Position numbers and translations under genes: made by a program. The notes beneath the pieces are model-generated. The model was not told the origin of the DNA and did no database searches. It worked only from the letters and a program-made list of their open reading frames with translations. DNA of 64,000 bases, from NCBI GenBank assembly GCA_032164245.1, contig JAVMKO010000001.1, positions 63,842,892 to 63,906,891 on the forward strand, written 5' to 3'. The stretch comes from Sternotherus odoratus. Lineage: Eukaryota; Chordata; Testudines; Kinosternidae. Positions 13,376 to 25,713 of this stretch are shown one piece after another (position 1 is the stretch's first letter; every line of letters begins with the position of its first letter).

Positions 13376-13390
13376 TTATTACTCAACTGC
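13376..13390 (+). promoter_or_regulatory. AU-rich element (overlapping ATTTA motifs) in the TMTC2 3' UTR
   Basis: Three overlapping ATTTA pentamers in ATTTATTTATTTATT. In a 3' UTR this is the classic binding context for mRNA-stability proteins of the ELAV and ZFP36 families. The function here is inferred from the motif only. Confidence 0.4.
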
Positions 13391-14408
13391 AGCAGTATTT
13401 TCTTTCCTTAAGCCAGTAGTCTGCAACTGTTGCTATCTTCTTCATTTGGCTTTTGCTGCATTTTTATGTGGGTAGTATGTGTGCTTAAAGGGAAATGTGA
13501 CAACTGCATTTATTGTACATTCTCCCCATACACACTACATGTATTAAAGGATATTGAGAAGTAACTATTTCAAAGTTGGTATAGTCACAATTTGTTATAG
13601 TGTTTTGTCTTTTTCTCTCCAGTTAGCAATGCTGTGTTTTAATGACTAGGTTCACAAAGGGGATACTAAAAGGGCTGCATTATTATAAAGTGTCAAACCT
13701 TTTGTTAAATAACAATATGGCTGTGACAGCAACATCGAGTGCTCAAAAGTTGAATTTCAGCTTTTTCATCATCCCCCATTGAAGCCAATGGTCAAAACAA
13801 AATGGTGTCTGGAATTTATTCTCCATCTTTCACTGCGTTTCTGAAAAAACTGTAAAAATAAATTAGATATTAGGGTCTGACTGCATCCAGTATATAACTG
13901 TGGTATCCTGCAGCTTTATTTATTTCAAGTCATCAAACTTTAGTGATCATAACTTTTCACTATATTCTTTGTCTCTCTTTTTTAACATGTGTTCATTCTT
14001 GTTTAAAGGTTATTCACTGCACAACAGAGTGGCACTCATAGTGATATATTTTCATGGTAGCATTCATAACTGTCTGTTTTAAAAAGAAAAAGAAAGAAAA
14101 GAAAGAAAAAAGGACTAATGGAAGTTTAACAAGAATGTCCCTGAACACATTTCAATATAGGACTTAACTTTCTTCTTTTGGAATCATTTTTAAATGTATT
14201 TAAAATATGTGTCTCTGCTCAGGGATTTATGGTGGATTATTGCAGACAGTGCTAAAAAAAAATAAAAGAGCACAAGGCAAGTTTACTCAATTAAATTTTT
14301 ATTTTTTGAAAAATTGTTATTTGTATAAATTATCGAGATTTGTAGGCTTTCCTTTTTGTAGAAATAATTGTTTGTGCCAGCTAAGAGAATTTCAATTTTG
14401 TTTTCAAT

Positions 14409-14414
14409 AATAAA
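14409..14414 (+). terminator. TMTC2: Candidate distal poly(A) signal AATAAA of TMTC2
   Basis: Canonical AATAAA near the end of the repeat-free block after the stop codon, with ATGTTGTGCAAG-type TG-rich sequence 20-35 bp downstream. An alternative proximal hexamer lies at 13857-13862. The choice between them cannot be made without transcript data. Confidence 0.5.
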
Positions 14415-15049
14415 GCATTGATAACAAATACATGTTGTGCAAGCCTCGATCTGTTGCTAGAATATAACTTATATTAACTGCCTTTTTAATGACTGTAAAT
14501 TAATAACACATTGACTGTATGTTTTTTCATGCAAAATTAGATAGGATTGCAGCAGCGTAAAAGGCTATTGGATCTAGACATTCTACTAGACTGGGCTGAC
14601 TTTTAAAAAGACATTCAAACAGGTCATAAATGGTACTGCTGGTGAATGTGTAATTGTTCACATGCAGCCAAATCCTGGTCCCAATCTGAGCATATGGCCT
14701 TGTGCTGAGGAGGCAGCCATCGTTGTCCTCTAGGTCATGGTTCCACCAATACCGCAGCTGCTACTATAGCCTCAGGACTTCAACAGGCCCTAAAGGCACT
14801 CCTGCTCCCCTACATGGGAGACTTTGCCAGTGGATATAATCCTCCACGTGTCCCACAAACCTGTGGCACCATTCAGGCAGCCCCTGAAGAGCCGTGCTCT
14901 TTAGTGCAATGGGCAACAGCTTTCCCACATCCAGAACCCTTCCCGGGGCTGCGCTATTCAGGATCTTATGAATCAACAGATGGATGAGGGCAGGATTTCC
15001 TCTGTAGTCTGAAAATTGTTCAGTGATATGGCCCTGTTATTCTGGATGG

Positions 15050-15115
15050 TGGTTCTCAGTGGTTCATTTTACCATCACGCCTCACCATCTGAACAAATGA
15101 GTTCAAGCCCCACCT
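15050..15115 (+). repeat. Possible tRNA-derived SINE head
   Basis: A 'tcagtggttcattttac' A-box-like segment is followed about 40 bp later by 'gagttcaagcccc', close to a pol III B box (GTTCRANYCC). The spacing resembles a tRNA-derived SINE rather than a functional tRNA: no acceptor stem and no complete cloverleaf was found. Confidence 0.3.
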
Positions 15116-16618
15116 CCAGGTGAGTTAGAAACAATGGTCACTTTGCTGCCTCACTGAACCCATATAGGCAAAGTTTATTTTTCTGCACATAGGTTATCCA
15201 GATGACTCAAACTGGAGACTAACCTCAGAGTCATGAAGCAGAACCTCTGTGGCCCTTACCCTGTACATACTCTCCTCCTGAGTTCCTGAATTCCCAGCTT
15301 GTCCCCTCATCATTCCCCCTTCAGGCCCCATCAGCTTGATGCCCCTCACACTGAGCCCCCAAATCTGCACCTACTCTCCCTGCTTGCAAGCTTTTATAGT
15401 CATTTTACTAGTCATTGCCTCCTCCTCGCTCTCCTCACACAATTTCTGGACAAAGAGATCACAGGGTGAAGGTAGAGAGAGAGTCTTCTGGCCCTCAAAA
15501 CAAGAACCACAGCCGTGCCTGCCAACTGGGAAGAGACACCACAGGGCAACCTCTGCTCAGTCACTGCAGCCTTTGTGAGATGCATGAAAGAGAATTTAAC
15601 CAGGAACTCATACGCAGGAAATCCAAAAAGAATCCCATGCAGCATATTAAACTTGTTCCCTCTTTTCACTTACAATCTTGAAAATTAGATAAGACTGAGA
15701 CCTTTCTCAGACACTGTCCAGGCCCCACCAATTGGCTGCTCCCCCAGCTTGAGAAAGCCGGCCTTCGTTCATACCGATGATGAACGTTTAATCGCTCTGA
15801 GATGTGGTAATATAATGATAAAAAGCTGTGTCATAAAGAATCAAATATGTGCTGAACCTGGTGTATGTCTGGATGCATGCTGATTGCTGTAGTCACATGA
15901 GAATGGGTAAGAAACCACAGAGCGTCACTTTCTTCCAACACTAGTGAAAGAACTTTATTATAATTCTCAGACAAAAAAAAAAATCCTAGGCTCTGAGTAT
16001 GTATCTGTAAATTAAGAGGAAAACGTTATATAGATGTTGCAATTATCCCAAACCCAAGCATTACAGACCCAGGAAATTCAGACTTAATATTACAATGAAA
16101 AGAAATGGAAACATCTTAACATGGATGGAAATGCACAGTGAAAGCACAAAAACAACCTTAACTGTGCCCTGGGATGATGCCATGCAATGACTAAAAGCTT
16201 ATGATTCAGTGTTTTAGCGATTGTGGTCCTGTGTCAGATGAAACTGAGCTTTAAAGATGCATGAGGGGTTTTTTTTCCCAATAGTTTCCTCTTACGGTGC
16301 ATCAACTCATTGGTTTATTACTGTAGTTCTTGAGTTCAGGCTTACAGACATGTTTAAGAGTAAAAATTTAATGAAGGATTTTGTGGGGGACTGAAATATC
16401 CATGTAAACGGAAGATGAACCTTCCAGCGCACTATAAGAAAAATGTTAGATAGTATATAGAGCCTGCTGGTTCAGAATTCTATTTTGAGAGCTTTACTTT
16501 TGCAGCCTTTAAAACACCTTAAAAGTAAACACAGTTTAAATGTGAAGTATTTAAATAATGGATTTAGAAAGCATTTTCATGGAAGGCTTGTTAGTTTTTC
16601 ATTTAGCTCTGTGTGTGT

Positions 16619-16636
16619 GCATGCTTGCAAGCATGC
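16619..16636. repeat. Perfect 18-bp palindrome
   Basis: GCATGCTTGCAAGCATGC reads the same on both strands and follows a short TG run. No associated element was recognised. Confidence 0.9.
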
Positions 16637-16831
16637 TCATGGCTACATTTAAGAGTTCCATGTGGAAAGACATGGGTTCACATTTCACCTCTTAAATCTT
16701 GTTAAAAGCTCCATGTAAAGAGTTTCATGCTGGAAGCCATTTGCAATGCACAACAATGACAACCTGGAGTCCTAGAGAAACTAGGAACAATTTAGTATTT
16801 TCTTGAGTGCTATCTACTGGCACACTGTGAA

Positions 16832-16903
16832 GTGAACTATAGCCCACGAAAGCTGATGCTGAAATAAACTAGTTAGTCTCGAAGGTGCTACAAGTATTCC
16901 TCG
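16832..16903 (-). mobile_element. Penelope-like element tip, 72 bp
   Basis: Reverse complement reads 'gaatacttgtagcacctt', 'gagactaactagtttattt' and 'gctttcgtgggctatagtt', the same terminal sequence as both ends of the PLE at 61538-62470. Only the terminal segment is present. No clear target duplication was found. Confidence 0.7.
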
Positions 16904-19900
16904 CTATTAACTAACTTCCTACATGCAGAGAGAGTCAGCGCTTTCGTATAGCACTCTTGAATCTTTTTGCGTGTAAACTTTGCATTCATGAAAGTGAGGG
17001 TTGAGTAGCTTGAGCCAGAAGGTACTACAGTTTTGTAATAGGCACAAATGAGAATTTGAATAAGACAGTTAAATACTGAATCTGAATAATTATTTAAACT
17101 GAGGTGTAAAGATCTAAAAAGCCAAAAATACCATAGCCTGCTCTACCAAGAAATCCCAGGAAGTCAGATTGTTTTAAGATTATTTGTTTATTTCTTTGTT
17201 ATGTTATTAATGTTCAGGAATTAGTTGAACACATAGGACTTTTTCCTTTCACTCAGACAACTTTTTTTTTTTGTTTCATAATTTTCTGGAGAGAGAGATT
17301 TTATTTGGTCTCTGATTTTCTTGGAAAGTGTTTTACAAGTCCAAATTTTTTTTTATTGCAACGAAAAATTAATTTTAAATGCAACAATTTCCTTTTTTGA
17401 CATTGGTGGTTGCAATACCACAGAACGATTCCCTAGAATACGTCAGTAACTAAATTAATGCAATATATTGCTTCTTTCGTTGTACAAAAGTGTTCTACTT
17501 TCCCTTTTCTGGTTTGTATCCACTCTGCAAAGCCTTCGGTGCTTCAAAATCTAAAACTGCTCTGTATAGCCACAAATAGTGGAGGTTCCTCTGTGGTTGT
17601 TAGGACTTGTATATTGTATATTATGTATTTTGTGTGTAGAGGAGGAGGGGGATGCCAGGAAGACATCCTTGCTGTGGGGTGTATGGTGAAATTTGTTAAT
17701 ATCTTAAAACGACACACTGAATCTTCTTATTTCTCCTTAGTTTAGAAAAGTCCCTTTTCCCACCATGAGTTTATGGAATTGTCTTACATTCTTGTATTGA
17801 TTCAATATAAAGGAATGTCTTACAGCTGAATTAAGAAAATCATAATACTAATAATAAATAAGTTGGGAAAAGGGAAAAAAAGGGGCAAAATCTATTACAC
17901 CATCAATGAGTCTGTTGTAGGAACAATGCCTACTCTTTTTAAATGATTATTCCACCCATTCAACTAGAGTTTCTCCATAGCGTATATATACAATTATCCC
18001 ATATGATCCCATAGGATGACTGGTTCCTGATTCCCTTTTTGTTTCCTCAGAGAGTAGGAAGGCTATTTTCTCCTGAGCTTCTGTACAATTAGAGGCAAAG
18101 AACACTTTTTTTGCACTGAACTGAGTCTTTATGTCAATTCATTAGCCTGATAGAGAAGTTAAGAAGAAACAAAACATGACTGACTTTTGAGTATTACTAC
18201 TTCGCATTCTACTGTATCGAAATTCTACTGTAAACAACATTACTGGCAACCATTTTTCAATCTCAGAACTACAATGGGTTAAAACGGAAATACCATTTCC
18301 AGTTAGAACGCTTGATACTAACCTAGCGTATTTAGCTCTCCATCATGCTGGAAAAAGACCTCAATGCTAATTACAACACAGGAGAGCTTTGATCACCTTT
18401 ATTTCCCATGCTGTACAGCACTGTACATACTTACACAAATAGTTTTAATATGTCATCTATTGAAATGTTTGGTTCTGATTGGGCAGGAAAGAAAGTACTC
18501 TGCTCAAAGCTTTTGTGATCCCTCACTAGTTGTAATACATAAATGCCAATAAAATATGATCTTATAATTTATCTTGAATTTGGTTAATTTGGGGGGAAAA
18601 AACATTGCTGACCTTTGCAGTCATCATTTCTTGATATTTATAATTTGTAAATAGATTCAAGTCAATTTACTTAAGGGCTTTTCATAGTGACCTGCATGAC
18701 AGTCTATATTACCAGCTCCAAACTTTTTAGGTTTTCCTCATCTTAGTGGTACATTAGCCTTGTCTCCTCTCATCATTGTGTTAATTGCAGTGCACTTTTG
18801 GATTGTGTGTTTTAATTTTGAGCTATGGGTGAAATTTTCCTTTACTCAAGAACACTAGTGAAGTAGATTTTTAATATCAAACAGCTGTTTTTTAAAAGAT
18901 AGCCTAAAAAACTAGGTCACAGTCATGTTTGGTAATGTGCTAGCTAAGAAGTATTCCACAATGTATGCTACAAAAGAAACTGTCTCTGCAGGTGTACTGA
19001 GAAGCATAAATGCTCTTCTCCTTTCCTGTGGCACTATGCTCAGAGGAGTAACGCCAGTTGACATCAATGGGATGTCAAACCTGCAGCAGAAGAAGGTGCC
19101 TGCTGTGGCGATGGTCATTGCCAATGATCTCCTGTGTTCTAAAAAGAGTTTTTAGGAGTTTGGAGCGAGAATGGTGGCTGGCATTTCTCTAGGACTCGTC
19201 ACCAGACTGTTTTACAAACCTTAAGTAACACTCTCCTCACCCTTACAAGGAAGCTACTTCATGTACGTAGAGAAACTCTTTTGCCCGGTAGCAGAGCTTG
19301 AAATAGCAGCTAAGAATTCTGATTCCATTCATTTCCCTAACAAGTAAATAACATTGCCTTTCGCCCAGGCAGGGAGGGAAGGAAGTGATATTGTGTTTAC
19401 AGAAGAGAATCTATTCTGCTGATCATGGTTTTGGGAATCAAGGCCAGAATTATATGAATAAGTTGGCCTGGAACTACTCCAAGCCATCAGTGTTGGGGGA
19501 CAAGGCTGATCCTACATAAATTCCAGCTGTCTCTCTGTATACATCTACATGGGGGTGAAAACTCTGAAGCATGGCTGGACTGGGTCAGTTGACTCAGTCT
19601 TGTTGGGCTCCAGCTGTGGGACTAAAAGTTTCTCTGTAGATATTAGGGCTTGGTCTGGATCCCATGCTCTGAGACCCACTTACCTCCCATCTGAACCCGA
19701 ATGTCTAAATAGCAATTTTTCAGCCCTAAAACTCTAACCCCATAAGCCTAAGTTACTGACTGGGCCAGTTGCGAGTATCCCCGTGTAGACATACTCTCTG
19801 AGAAGTAGAGGCAAACTGAGTAAACAGGGCAAACTGAGAACTGTAGCAGCTGTACCAATCCTAACTTGTGACAAGGCCTGGTAGGAAATCGAGGATGTAT

Positions 19901-20162
19901 ATAAACGGCATCCAACTGACAGGCCAGGAGTAGACGTCCAGGGGAGTTGAGCTGCTTAGGTAGGCTGTCCTGGAAGCATTGTGCAAATGAGCCCGTTTTT
20001 GTTCTGTTGCATGTTGTGATCATGTTTTCACTGTAAGAACTATGGGAAGAGCAACAGGTGTAAAGCCCGAGACCATGTGTTGTTTTGGTCTCTTTGGAGA
20101 TAGCTTAAAATAAAATGACCATGACAAAGGGACATTTCTTTGGCTAGTACAAGCCTTTTACA
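16904..20162. other. Intergenic sequence with possible old SINE remnants
   Basis: Mostly unique AT-rich DNA. Around 19200-19260 'ttttacaaaccttaagtaac ... ctcctcacccttacaaggaa' resembles the 3' part of a MIR/CORE-type SINE. A plus open frame at 18925-19155 has no recognised domain. No gene is supported. Confidence 0.35.
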
Positions 20163-21039
20163 TAGGGCCCTACCAAAAACATGGTCCATTTTGGTCAATT
20201 TTACGGACATAGGATTTTAAAAATAATAAAAAATATGTAAATGTGAGATTTCATGGAGTGGTAACTATGGGGGTCCTGACTCAAAATGGAGCAGTAAGGG
20301 GGTTGCAAGGTTATTGTAGGGGGTTCATGGTATTGCCACCCTTCTACAATGCTGGCAGAAGCGCTTACTTCAGAGATGGGGGGGAGGGGGCAGAGAGCGG
20401 CAGCCTTGTAGGCAGCACTACCACCAGCAATAGCGCAGAAGTAAGAATGGCATGGTAAGGTATTACCACACTTACTTCTGCACTGCTGTCTTCAGAGCTG
20501 GGTGCTTGGCCAGCAGCTGCCACTCTCCAGCTGCCCAGCTCTGAAGACAGCAGCAAGGAGGGCCTGGTATGATATTGCCACCAATGTTCCCTCTAATTTT
20601 TGACAGGCCATATGTGGAAAAAATGTTTTCTGTGCAAATTTTTGTGCATGCGGTGTTTCACCGTGTGTGGGGGGTTTAGAATCTGTGTCATGCGCACACG
20701 CGCACAGCTTAGAGGGAACAGAGATTGCCACCCTTACTTCTGCACTACTGCTGGCGGTGCTGCCTTCAGAGCTAGGCACTTTGCCAGCAGCCGCTGTTCT
20801 CCAGCCACCCAGCTCTGAAGGCTGTGCAGAAGTAAGGATGGCAATACAACCCCCTACAGCAAGCTTGCAAACCGCATTCCCCTTTTGGGTCAGGACCCCC
20901 AGTTTGAGAACTTCTGGTCTCCCCAATGAAATCGGTATAGTATAGGCTAAAATTACAAAAAAGACTCAATTTCCCAGTGGAGACCAAATTTCATGGACCG
21001 TGATGCATTTTGCATGGCTGTGAATTTGGTAGGGCCCTA
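20163..21039. mobile_element. hAT-like DNA transposon, 0.88 kb, with a nested element
   Basis: Terminal inverted repeats TAGGGCCCTACCAAA at the left and TTTGGTAGGGCCCTA at the right. The interior repeats the phrase 'attgccaccmtactt(c)tgca' several times in both orientations around 'cagctctgaaga' palindromic words. No intact transposase; the 20243-20987 open frames follow the GC-rich repeats. A second element sits inside (20586-20719). Confidence 0.75.
20586..20719. mobile_element. Nested short MITE
   Basis: Inverted ends GTTCCCTCTAA and TTAGAGGGAAC bound a 134-bp segment with alternating 'cgcacacgcgcac' sequence. It lies inside the larger inverted-repeat element. I recognise the ends as a common reptile MITE. 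The flanking 'attgccacc' words belong to the host element. Confidence 0.65.
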
Positions 21040-21294
21040 TTTAGACACTAAAATGTCACAATGTCCTTCCTCAGACAAGCCCAATTTTCCCACATATGCC
21101 AGTGTGATTTTTTCCCCCTCATTCTATTCATTCCCTTTGAAGCATTTCAACAATTCTGCTCTCTCATCCCCACACCAAAGAGCAATTGAAAACCATAGCA
21201 TGTTCTTTTGCTATTTTTTAACCCAAGAAATGGGATGAAATCCATACAATTTTGGACAAACGTATTCCTATACAAATGAAAGAACGTATGGAAC

Positions 21295-21356
21295 CATAGA
21301 TTTTAAGGTCAGCAGGACCTACGCTAACACTCCTCTCTCCTGACCTCCTGAATATT
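21295..21356 (-). mobile_element. CR1 LINE 3'-end remnant
   Basis: 'catagattttaaggtcag' followed by 'cctcctgaatattg' is the reverse complement of a CR1 3' terminus (ctgaccttaaaatctatg). Short and diverged. The same family in the other orientation lies at 51610-51712. Confidence 0.5.
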
Positions 21357-21974
21357 GAAAACTACAGATTTCACACTCTGAAAAAACTGCGGCAATGCCA
21401 GGAATCTAAAAAGATCTCCTGACGGTTAGAACTGTGCTTCAGCTACAGAATCATCTTTCTTTACTTACCTGAATCCCTTTCTTAATAGAAAGGGATCTAA
21501 CATATTGTGTTTCTTCATTAAATATGATTGAAAAAAAATGTCAGATGACAGCAAAAATATTCCAAAAGCACCTTATAAAAGAATAGGTTACAGATTAACA
21601 GGCCTGACCTTTTGCTTAATATAATCAATAGCATTTTTTTAACCAATTGCTTCATCATAGACCAAACTTGTTTCAGCATCTGCTTTTCCATCTGTTGGAC
21701 ATTTTGTTTTTCAAAGCACAGTGCAAATTCTCCAAAAACTATAATGAGATAATTGACATTACCATGGGTCAAAAAATGCCCTCAAACCTGCCAACTACTG
21801 AAAAATACCTTTCCAAATGGATTTCTGTGAAGTTTGCAGCAGGAAAGCAGAAATAATTTTGAGGCAAGTTTATGCTAATTGGCTTACCTAGAAAAATGAT
21901 CATAATGTAGCAATGCATACTGTTAAAGCTGAAATTCAGCATGAGAAGCAAGAAGATACAGCTGAAAAATAAAG
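21357..21974. other. Intergenic unique sequence between CR1 fragments
   Basis: AT-rich. Open frames on both strands (21518-21951) have no recognisable family. Nothing else seen. Confidence 0.35.
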
Positions 21975-22398
21975 GAGTAGTTTTTTAACGTTACATAATA
22001 CAAGAATCAGGGATCATCTAATGAAATTAATAGGCAATGGGTTTAAAACAAACAAAAGGAAGTATTTTTTCATACAATGCATGGTCAACCTGTGGAACCC
22101 ACTGCCAGGGGATGCCATGAAGGCCAAAACTATAACTGGGTTCAAAAACGAATCATGGAGGATAGGTCTCTCCATGCCTAGTAGTCCAGAGGGTAAGGAA
22201 TGCAGCACCTATGCCATGGATATCTCTTCCTTTGACTGCCAAATGTGGGGACTGGATGACAGGGAATGGATCATTTGATAATTCTCCTGTTCTATTCATT
22301 CCCTTTGAAGCATTTGGCACTGGTCACTGTCAGACCATCGGATACTGGGCTAGATGGACCATTGGTCTCACCCGTATGACCATTCTTATGTTCTTAAA
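21975..22398 (+). mobile_element. CR1 LINE 3' fragment, plus strand
   Basis: Contains decayed CR1 C-terminal and 3' UTR words: 'tcaacctgtggaacccactg', 'actgggctagatggaccatt', 'ggtctcacccgtatga' and the terminal 'cattcttatgttctta'. 5' truncated, as is usual for CR1. The reading frame is broken. Confidence 0.8.
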
Positions 22399-22673
22399 TC
22401 CACCCTCTTGGAGAAGTCCCATAGCTAGGACAGAAGTGAGGTAGGAAATATGGGAAACTGATTTGCAACTGATTGCATAGTTGCTTTCACTTTGCTTCCT
22501 TATGGCAAAAGTAATAGGGTATAGCTGGATCTTCAGGAATCCTAGCTAAATAGAAACAACAGTGCTGGGTAAACCCAGAATTGCCATGTATGAGTTGACT
22601 AGTACCTATTTGGAAACTGGAACTTAGGTTATAGAAGGGAGAACGCTTATGTATTCATCTTGTCACTTCTTTT

Positions 22674-22959
22674 GGCCATGTCTCCACTAGCCTTTATAGT
22701 GGCAAAACTCTTGCTCAGGGTGTGTGAAAAAATCACACACACACCCCCCATAGCCACTTGAGTTTCGCTGGCATAAGCACTCATGTGCACAATGCTAGGT
22801 CTGTGGGAGATATTGTCCCACCACTCATTGAGCTGGTTTTGTTATGTTGATGAGAGAACTTTCTCCTGTCAAACTAACACGGCTACATGAGCATTCGTAC
22901 AGCGGCACAGCTGTATTTGTACAGCTGTGCCACTGTCAGATTTAAGTGTAGACATGGCC
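22674..22959. mobile_element. hAT-type MITE
   Basis: Left end ggccatgtctccacta and right end (reverse strand) ggccatgtctacacttaa are inverted repeats. Flanking octamers cttctttt and tttctctt agree at 6 of 8 positions, compatible with a decayed 8-bp duplication. Interior 'acagctgtatttgtacagctgt' type palindromes. No coding capacity. Confidence 0.75.
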
Positions 22960-22969
22960 TTTCTCTTTA

Positions 22970-23130
22970 CATAACCCGTTCTGTCTGTGCCTATTTTCCC
23001 CTCTTGCTCTGTTACATCCATTTTAGATAGTAGTACAGCCCTGAAAGTACTGATTTGTTTCTTGTAGTTATCCGTAAAGCATCCTGAGCTCTTATGGTAC
23101 TATATAAATACAAACAATTAGCTTTTATAT
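22970..23130 (+). repeat. MIR/CORE-type SINE remnant
   Basis: Reads 'ctgtgcctattttccc' and then 'taaagcatcctgagctctta' and 'ggtactatataaata', the order expected for the 3' half of a MIR-type SINE (ctgtgcctcagtttccc, then the k-aagcgctttgagat and gctatataaat words). Diverged. Confidence 0.45.
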
Positions 23131-24980
23131 CTCATGCATCCAACTGTAAGTAATACTGGGGCACATTAGTCTAAGTACTGAATAAATGACTTGCACTGTT
23201 AATATATTTTTCTATGTACCTTTCTTTTTACCACGTAACTGACTAAGGTAAGAAAATGTAAATTCCCTCATACTCCCATGATCAGAGAGATTCAGAAAGC
23301 TGTAGCAATGGTAGGTACTTTACACATGATAAGCAGCACCACATGGTGTTGGATTTCTGCTTTTAAATCAACACTGGGAGTAATATAACTATACTCCATT
23401 TCTTCAAGGGGAATTGTAGAGGTTCCAGCCATCTGCTAAATTAAACAACAGTGATTGTTATGAACATGTACAACAGACCTGCTACAAAGGAGATAATAAC
23501 TTTGTGCACATAACTAAGCCCTCGGAGGTTACTGGAGTCTCAAAAAGATGGATACCAAATTTAATGAAGCAGAAGATGCTTTTAGTTTGGTTTGGGTTTT
23601 TTTTTAGTGTAGTCTCATTCATTGCAAAGCTTCAATGGTAGGAATAGTTTGCCCCAATTCTTCTACATGTAGCTACAGCATACCCTAAGTTTGGGGAAAT
23701 GATGTGCTGAAAAATGTCTGGATGGCTAAGATTATTAAATAAATACCCTGCTGTGCTGACAGTTTTCTTGCTCTCATTTTTCTCTTGCCAGCAAACTCTG
23801 GCTAGTGGTACTTTGAAAAAGTTGAATGCAATTACACAGATTCTGACAAATAAAACTGTGGTAACAAGGCCGAGACACGGGGAGACAATAACAATGGCTG
23901 GGACAAAGCTTGAAAGATACAATGATACCTTGAGCAGGAGGTTTCACAATGGCCCGTCCTCTTACAGGCCTATTTCATTAAATTGAAAGACCTGGTTGCC
24001 TCATTGGCCACAAAGTTTTTCCAGGTGACCTGTCTCCATTTTACATTAACTTAGCTTGTAAGGATGAAATCTGGGTCCCACTAAAGTTGATGACTTCAGA
24101 GGGGCCAGGACATCCTTGTAAATTCTTTGGGAAAGGGGGATCTTTTTGTAATGGCTGTTCAGTGTCAGGCACAATAGGGACCCCCAAAATTTATTCAGGT
24201 CCTAGATGTTACTTACAATAGACCATTTTCTTTATTCTCACACTGCATATATATAGGGTATTTTACATAAAGGAAAGTTCAAATTCCCAAGTGTACTATT
24301 TTTTCCATGAGGCTTTACTGCCTTACACAGGCAAGGTATTTACTAAGAGCACTGAGACAGGAAAGCTGTTCTAAAACGTCTACATTGGAGTGGGGCCAGC
24401 ACTGGTCACTAATCCAGTGAGTGTATTGTTTTTACAGTACAAGGTCACATTATCAGATAATAACAGGGCCTCATTGCAAGGGAAATATCTTTCATATGTT
24501 CAGAAAAATACAATTTATTGGAAGATATTTCCTCTCTGAATGCCAGGAGAGCTTCTGTTAGTGGTGTTACAGTATCCAATCAAGAGCTAATTTATGTTTC
24601 GGTTTGTCAAGTGCACAGTTATAATTATTTTAGTGCGGTACTGAAAATATGCTAACGCCTGATAAGGAGGTGATCTTTCTCCTGTTCCCCAGCAGACACA
24701 CCCACCATCTGCACAAGCATTATTTCTAGTCATTTTCAGTACAACGGCTCTCATGATACTCTTTAACTGCACTGCACACTCCACTGAGCAATGTGGCTTG
24801 AAAATTGATTAAAAGCCCTAATTATTGTAACAGGACTATAATCATGATTGATAGGACAAAGCGAAGTAATCAAGGAACAAGAAACCTGTGCTAAATTTTA
24901 TTTTGCTACAATCAAAGTGTGTAATTGATGGAAGTGAAGTTGTTTGAAGTATGTTCAAAATAGGGTGGAGGTGGGGGGAG
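23131..24980. other. Intergenic unique sequence, possible conserved non-coding block
   Basis: No transposon was recognised. The part at about 24420-24910 is unusually free of repeats and holds several homeodomain-type cores (TAATTATTG, AATCATGATTGA). I cannot test conservation from one sequence. Confidence 0.25.
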
Positions 24981-25713
24981 TGCTAGGCCCCACTGGAGCC
25001 CCTCCAACGTTCCGGACCCTCCCAAGGGGTCTCAGTTTTCCTTAAGGTTAGGTCACTTGGCTTTAAAATCTCCAAGACTGAGCATCTGGGATTCAGCACG
25101 TGTTTCACACTGTGAGATCTGCTCAGCTTGTCCCACTGAGACAGACTCCAGGTCAGAGATTATTACACTCTGCAGGGACCGATGCATCTCAGCTAGTATC
25201 TGCAGTGACACCAGGCAGCCTTTTCAAAACAGAGTGGGGTTTATTAGTCAATTGGAACACAGCATAGGGAAGGCCTTAGGTTAGCACAGAGAAGCAAAGT
25301 TTAAGAGACAGTCCATCCTGGCCAAGTCAGCGTTTCACTCAGCCAAGCTGCCAGGAAATCTGTCTCTTTCTCAGTCCCAGGTGAAAACTCTGTCTCTCTC
25401 TGAAAGCCAGCTCTTATCACCTCCTTCTGACCTATGCTGAGTTCACATGATCCACCTGCTGGAGATTCCTGTGGATAGGTGTCAATTGTTCTGTTGTTGG
25501 AGCTCCCACTGTCTTTCCAGATCGTCCACTGGTTGGTTTCAGCTAGTCCTTTGGTACCCATTCACACTACTCCATACAGTTATAGGACACACACAACCCA
25601 TGGCTCCTGCTCTGCTGCATGAGCATTTTCATCCTTTTGCATCTCTTGTCAAGTAAGTCGCTGCCATGTGTGTCATTCATAAAAATATTACAGACAATTC
25701 CCACTTTGCCACA
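24981..25713 (-). mobile_element. Solo LTR of an endogenous retrovirus or Gypsy-type element
   Basis: On the minus strand the element starts TGTGGCAAAG and ends CCTAGCA, so it has TG...CA ends. It is flanked by an exact 5-bp duplication GGGAG (24976-24980 and 25714-25718). On the minus strand an AATAAA sits at the AATAAACCCCACTCTG word, placing U3 at the right and U5 at the left. Only one LTR and no internal coding region is present, as after recombination between two LTRs. Open frames inside it (25057-25656) are not genes. The family was not named; ERV and Gypsy both fit 5-bp duplications. Confidence 0.8.

Larger units (their letters stand above)
11694..14430 (+). other. TMTC2: Probable TMTC2 3' untranslated region
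   Basis: AT-rich sequence after the TMTC2 stop with no recognisable transposon for about 2.7 kb, which contrasts with both flanks and is typical of a conserved long 3' UTR. AATAAA hexamers occur early (about 11871), at about 13857 and at 14409. The last is followed by a TG-rich stretch and is the best candidate for the distal end. The 3' boundary is inferred. Short open frames in this interval have no coding signature. Confidence 0.6.
14431..16831. other. Intergenic unique sequence downstream of TMTC2
   Basis: Mostly unique sequence with a more GC-rich patch at 14640-15780. Overlapping open frames on both strands at 15336-15681 have no recognisable product. A weak tRNA-like segment at 15050-15115 is listed separately. 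Confidence 0.35.

Noticed and set aside
18925..19155. 76-codon plus frame with plausible residue composition
   Set aside because: No recognisable domain and no splice or start context. The opposite strand is equally open. It may be an old SINE-like segment.
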